A DNA stretch of 64,000 nucleotides, from assembly GCA_017935345.1 (NCBI GenBank), contig JAGBHU010000042.1, positions 124,001 to 188,000 of the forward strand, given 5' to 3'. This document shows, piece by piece, positions 60,827-64,000 of this stretch. How positions within the stretch are numbered: position 1 is the stretch's first letter; each line of letters starts with the position of its first letter. Both the position numbers and the translations under genes were made by a program. The notes under the pieces were generated by a model. That model had not been told where the DNA came from, did no database searches, and was given only the letters and a program-made list of their open reading frames with translations. Source of the DNA: Coprococcus sp. GTDB taxonomy: Bacteria > Bacillota > Clostridia > Lachnospirales > Lachnospiraceae.

Positions 60827-63295
60827 TTACTCATGAAACCGGATTCTCTCAATCAAAGATTCCTTTTTTACTGATTTGCCAAGCATCAGAACCAGAAATG
60901 CCTGAACCACCACCAAGGTAATAACAACAATGATTGCAATCGTAACCGGATATTGATAAGTTCGGATTCCGAGTATTCCTTCTGACTTTGCCCAGAGAAA
61001 CGCCCCATATCCAAGCAGGCTTCCTGCCCCTACTGAAACGATCAGTGTACCCAGCGTATAGAATAATCCTTCTGCAAACAGCATTTTTTGAAGCTGTCCG
61101 TCTGACATACCGATTGCCTGCATCATGCCGAATTCTTTTCTCCTGACATTTACACTGTTTATCATGGTATTGATTAAGTTCATGATACAAATGACACTTA
61201 AAATGCCCAGGAAAATATAACAGACACTATTGACAAGCTGAAACATCGTTTTGTTCAGCTTATAGTCTGTTTGCTTCGCTCTCATCTCAAGCCCCGTTTC
61301 CATTTCATCTTCACCTACGATTTCAAATAAAGCATTTTCCAGTGCTTCATCATATTCTTTATCAGCAAAGACAAATGCGTAACGGTTTACATTATAGGAA
61401 ACCAGACTGTCGGCTGCTTCTTTTGCCATAATCATACAATTATAATTTGTCAGACCACCGCGGTAATCACCGATTGCAATAATCTCCAATTCCTTTTCAT
61501 AATCTCTGTCATTATCATGGATTGTAACCTGAATCTTACTTCCTACGGAAAGCTCAGGATACCAACGCACAAGTGTATCATCAATAACGACCTTATCTCC
61601 GGACATTAAATCTTCCCATGTTGCAGAGCCCTCTATAATCCCATCTTCCAGTTCTTTGGCATATTCCTTTGGCAGACCGATAATATCTTCTCCGTAGTCC
61701 TCCTCTTCAAACAATCCTCCACCTACATCAACCATACTAAACATATCGACTCGTGTAACACCATCCAGAGCCAAAATCTTCTGTTCCAGTTCTTCATTTA
61801 AAGGATTGTTTTTCTGAACCTCCGTCCACTCCCACTCGGGATGCTCCTTATCGCCTGATTGAACAATCGGTATTATCGCATACTCTCCATTAAAATCTGT
61901 ATTTGTAATCAATTCCGGACTGGTACAGGAAAGTACAGTCGCTACCACCATAATAAATACACCTGTTATACTCATGGATAAAATTGTAATCAGGCTCTTT
62001 TTTCTGTTACTGAAAATATTATTTTTTGCCAGTCTTCCAATACGAATTTCATCGTAGCCTTTTCTGCTTTTCATGTTCCTTCCTGTATTGCCCTGAAACC
62101 GCATTGCCTCAATAACAGAAACCCTGCCTGCCATTTTCATTGGTTTTAATAATGACAGATATACAGTAAGCAGTGTAACTACGATTGCAAGCAGATAAAT
62201 CCACCAATGGAAAAAGGCGATTTTATGTTCCGCTATAATCTCTTTTGTAATAGCAACAGATAAGTTTCCGTTGCCCTCTAATATATTTACAAATAATAAC
62301 AAAATGACTCTTGTCATCAATGTGCCAAACAATAAGGCAAGCGGTATGGCACACAGGGCAACAAACATTCCTTCCCTGAGAACGACCTGCCGGATTTGTC
62401 TCTTCGTTGCTCCGACAGCCTTCAGCCTTCCAAATTCCTGTACCCTTTGCGCCATGGATACATAATAAATACTGTAAATTGTGATAATACCTGCAAATAC
62501 GACAATAATCAAAATCACAATTACAATCTGCAAAAATGCAGGATCCACATAATTTGCCTCCAAATAGCTCGTATTAATGACTATATTTTTTTCTGAAATT
62601 TCAAATTGCTTTGCTATTTCATTGATCGTATCCTCCACATTATCCGTTGTAGCATGCTCCACGTTTCCCAACTGAAATAAGAACTGATAGGAAATATCCT
62701 CTTCTGAAAGCTTTTCCTGAAGAAATGGCTCTGAAATAAATACCGTTGCCGCATTTTCCTGCTCCAGAAAGCCTGAAATCACAAAATTTCCTTCTTCCTT
62801 ATAATCATATCCACCATCTTTTATAAGCTGGTAGGGTATTGTAATGGTATCACCGATTTGTCCTTCCATACCCAGCATCTCAAGCAGTATTTTGGAAATT
62901 ACAATTTCATTTTCCTGTTCCGGAAACCTTCCTTCCGCCAACGTCTGTTTAGACAAATCTACACCGTTTTTATCCATATAAATCATGGAGAACTTTACTT
63001 CCCCTGATACATCCTTGACAGGAATCACACCGACATCACTTTGAAGTCCCCACGTTCCGATATCATAATGAGCGGAAACGGAATGTACCGTATTGATATC
63101 TATATCTGCATACGAACCATACCATTCCGGATAAATCTCATTTACCATCTCATATTGTGCATCAATGATGTCTTTACCTATCGTAGGAACGATAAACAAT
63201 AAAAATGTTGTCAAAAATATGGCAATTCCTGTCAAAATATTTTTACTTTTATGATATTTCAAATTATCATATGCAATTTGGGAAACTGTTTTCAT
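60827..63295 (-). CDS. FtsX/MacB-like ABC transporter permease
   Basis: An 822-residue permease of the FtsX-like type, formed of two similar halves. N-terminal helix (residues about 18-38), external domain to about 250, three helices (VDPAFLQIVIVILIIVVFAG, near VVLREGMFVALCAIPLALLF, and HWWIYLLAIVVTLLTVYLSL); then a second helix (SLITILSMSITGVFIMVVAT), a second external domain and three C-terminal helices ending KESLIERIRFHE. Each half keeps the FtsX motif (RVQEFGRLKAVGATKRQIRQ and RRKEFGMMQAIGMSDGQLQK). Its start overlaps the ATPase stop by 4 bases. Such exporters carry peptides or give antimicrobial-peptide resistance; no sensor kinase is next to it here. Confidence 0.93.
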   Translation of the reverse strand: MKTVSQIAYDNLKYHKSKNILTGIAIFLTTFLLFIVPTIGKDIIDAQYEMVNEIYPEWYGSYADIDINTVHSVSAHYDIGTWGLQSDVGVIPVKDVSGEVKFSMIYMDKNGVDLSKQTLAEGRFPEQENEIVISKILLEMLGMEGQIGDTITIPYQLIKDGGYDYKEEGNFVISGFLEQENAATVFISEPFLQEKLSEEDISYQFLFQLGNVEHATTDNVEDTINEIAKQFEISEKNIVINTSYLEANYVDPAFLQIVIVILIIVVFAGIITIYSIYYVSMAQRVQEFGRLKAVGATKRQIRQVVLREGMFVALCAIPLALLFGTLMTRVILLLFVNILEGNGNLSVAITKEIIAEHKIAFFHWWIYLLAIVVTLLTVYLSLLKPMKMAGRVSVIEAMRFQGNTGRNMKSRKGYDEIRIGRLAKNNIFSNRKKSLITILSMSITGVFIMVVATVLSCTSPELITNTDFNGEYAIIPIVQSGDKEHPEWEWTEVQKNNPLNEELEQKILALDGVTRVDMFSMVDVGGGLFEEEDYGEDIIGLPKEYAKELEDGIIEGSATWEDLMSGDKVVIDDTLVRWYPELSVGSKIQVTIHDNDRDYEKELEIIAIGDYRGGLTNYNCMIMAKEAADSLVSYNVNRYAFVFADKEYDEALENALFEIVGEDEMETGLEMRAKQTDYKLNKTMFQLVNSVCYIFLGILSVICIMNLINTMINSVNVRRKEFGMMQAIGMSDGQLQKMLFAEGLFYTLGTLIVSVGAGSLLGYGAFLWAKSEGILGIRTYQYPVTIAIIVVITLVVVQAFLVLMLGKSVKKESLIERIRFHE

Positions 63296-63966
63296 GAGCG
63301 GCTCACCACCTTACCGTCCTCAATAACAATGACCACGTCTGCCATCTGTGCAATCGTCTCATCGTGCGTAATCATAACAAGCGTCTGTCCAAATTCTGAT
63401 ACACAGCTTTTCAGCAGGCTCATAACCTCAATTTCTGTCTGAGAATCCAGATTTCCGGTAGGCTCATCCGCCAAAATAATCGCAGGATTTGTAACAAGTG
63501 CTCTGGCTATGGCTGTTCTCTGCTTCTGTCCACCTGATAAGGTATTCGGCATTGCCTTTTTCTTTTCGGAAAGACCAATTTTATCAAATATTTTATTAAC
63601 CTCTGCTTTATCCACCCTTCGGTTGTCCAATCCCAAAGGAAGTACCACATTTTCCCAAATATTTAGGGATGGTATCAGATTAAAATCCTGAAAAATAAAA
63701 CCGATTTTTTCTCTTCTGAATTTTGCCAGCTTATCGTCCTTTAAGGAAAAGATATCCTTGCCATCAATGATGACCCTGCCGGAATCCGGTCTGTCCAACC
63801 CGCCCAGTAAATGAAGTAATGTAGATTTTCCTGAACCGGAACGCCCCACAATGGCAGTAAATTTGCCTCGCTCCACCTGAAGGCTTGTATGGTCAACCGC
63901 CTTAACAAGATTTTCTCCTTCTCCATAATATTTGACTAAGTCTTCAACTTTTAAAATAATACTCAT
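63292..63966 (-). CDS. LolD/MacB-type ABC transporter ATP-binding protein
   Basis: A 224-residue ATPase. Walker A is AIVGRSGSGKSTLLHLL near residue 40, Q-loop IGFIFQDFNLIPSL, signature NTLSGGQKQRTAIARALVTN, Walker B IILADEPTGNLDS, and H-loop LVMITHDE. This is the small ATPase that works with FtsX-like permeases. The start has AAAGGAG 6 bases upstream. It overlaps the permease gene by 4 bases. The 34 bases beyond its start are the only upstream sequence in the window, so its promoter is not seen. Confidence 0.95.
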   Translation of the reverse strand: MSIILKVEDLVKYYGEGENLVKAVDHTSLQVERGKFTAIVGRSGSGKSTLLHLLGGLDRPDSGRVIIDGKDIFSLKDDKLAKFRREKIGFIFQDFNLIPSLNIWENVVLPLGLDNRRVDKAEVNKIFDKIGLSEKKKAMPNTLSGGQKQRTAIARALVTNPAIILADEPTGNLDSQTEIEVMSLLKSCVSEFGQTLVMITHDETIAQMADVVIVIEDGKVVSRS

Positions 63967-64000
63967 TGTTTTCTCCTTTCGCTGCTGTTATCTCTTCGTT

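Overview
The window looks like core chromosome of a low-GC, endospore-forming, plant-fibre-degrading gut member of the Clostridia, most likely family Lachnospiraceae. This is an inference from gene content: a GerA germinant receptor, SpoIID/SpoIIQ homologues and a CotS-family protein (spore former); T-box control of aminoacyl-tRNA synthetases; a secreted GH5 cellulase with an intracellular GH94 cellobiose phosphorylase; DUF4358/SGNH and DUF5685 genes typical of this group; and AGGAGG-type ribosome binding sites almost everywhere. I see no tRNA, rRNA, CRISPR array, prophage or insertion sequence. Most genes are on the minus strand.

Layout. 1-6.7 kb (minus): gerAB (cut by the edge) and gerAA; a GIY-YIG/flavin reductase/ispE/GntR operon behind an unusual structured leader; a DUF4358 lipoprotein with an SGNH hydrolase. 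7-13.5 kb: an aldose 1-epimerase (plus), a zinc-ribbon membrane protein (minus), cellobiose phosphorylase behind a palindrome-rich control region (plus), and an ABC exporter pair (plus). 13.7-15.5 kb (minus): spoIIQ and spoIID homologues that have both lost their usual catalytic residues. 15.7-23 kb (minus): one 2424-residue surface adhesin. 23.4-28.1 kb: cold-shock protein, secreted GH5 cellulase, DUF1648 membrane protein, glycogen phosphorylase. 28.3-32.2 kb (minus): a second-type DnaK/DnaJ operon with two Cys-containing partner proteins. 32.5-37.4 kb (minus): ABC-2 exporter plus its two-component system.

37.7-49.5 kb: ileS with an Ile T-box, a 1709-residue DUF4132 protein with a small partner, and thrS with a Thr T-box. 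49.7-51.4 kb (minus): AraC regulator, an EamA transporter broken by an internal deletion, and DUF2000. 51.6-53.8 kb: a lipoprotein, a small HTH regulator and a GT2 glycosyltransferase. 53.9-59.8 kb (minus): proS, cca, a CotS-like protein and a phosphohexomutase. 60-64 kb (minus): an RluA pseudouridine synthase and a MacB-like ABC exporter.

Functional links. The secreted cellulase could release cellobiose that the phosphorylase splits to glucose 1-phosphate. The phosphohexomutase and glycogen phosphorylase feed the same glucose-phosphate pool. Three aminoacyl-tRNA synthetases and cca form a translation theme. The most unusual items are the leader/48-codon frame before the GIY-YIG gene, the catalytically degenerate SpoIID/SpoIIQ pair, the DnaK-DUF5685-DnaJ operon, the broken EamA gene and the cotS start placed inside the cca terminator.
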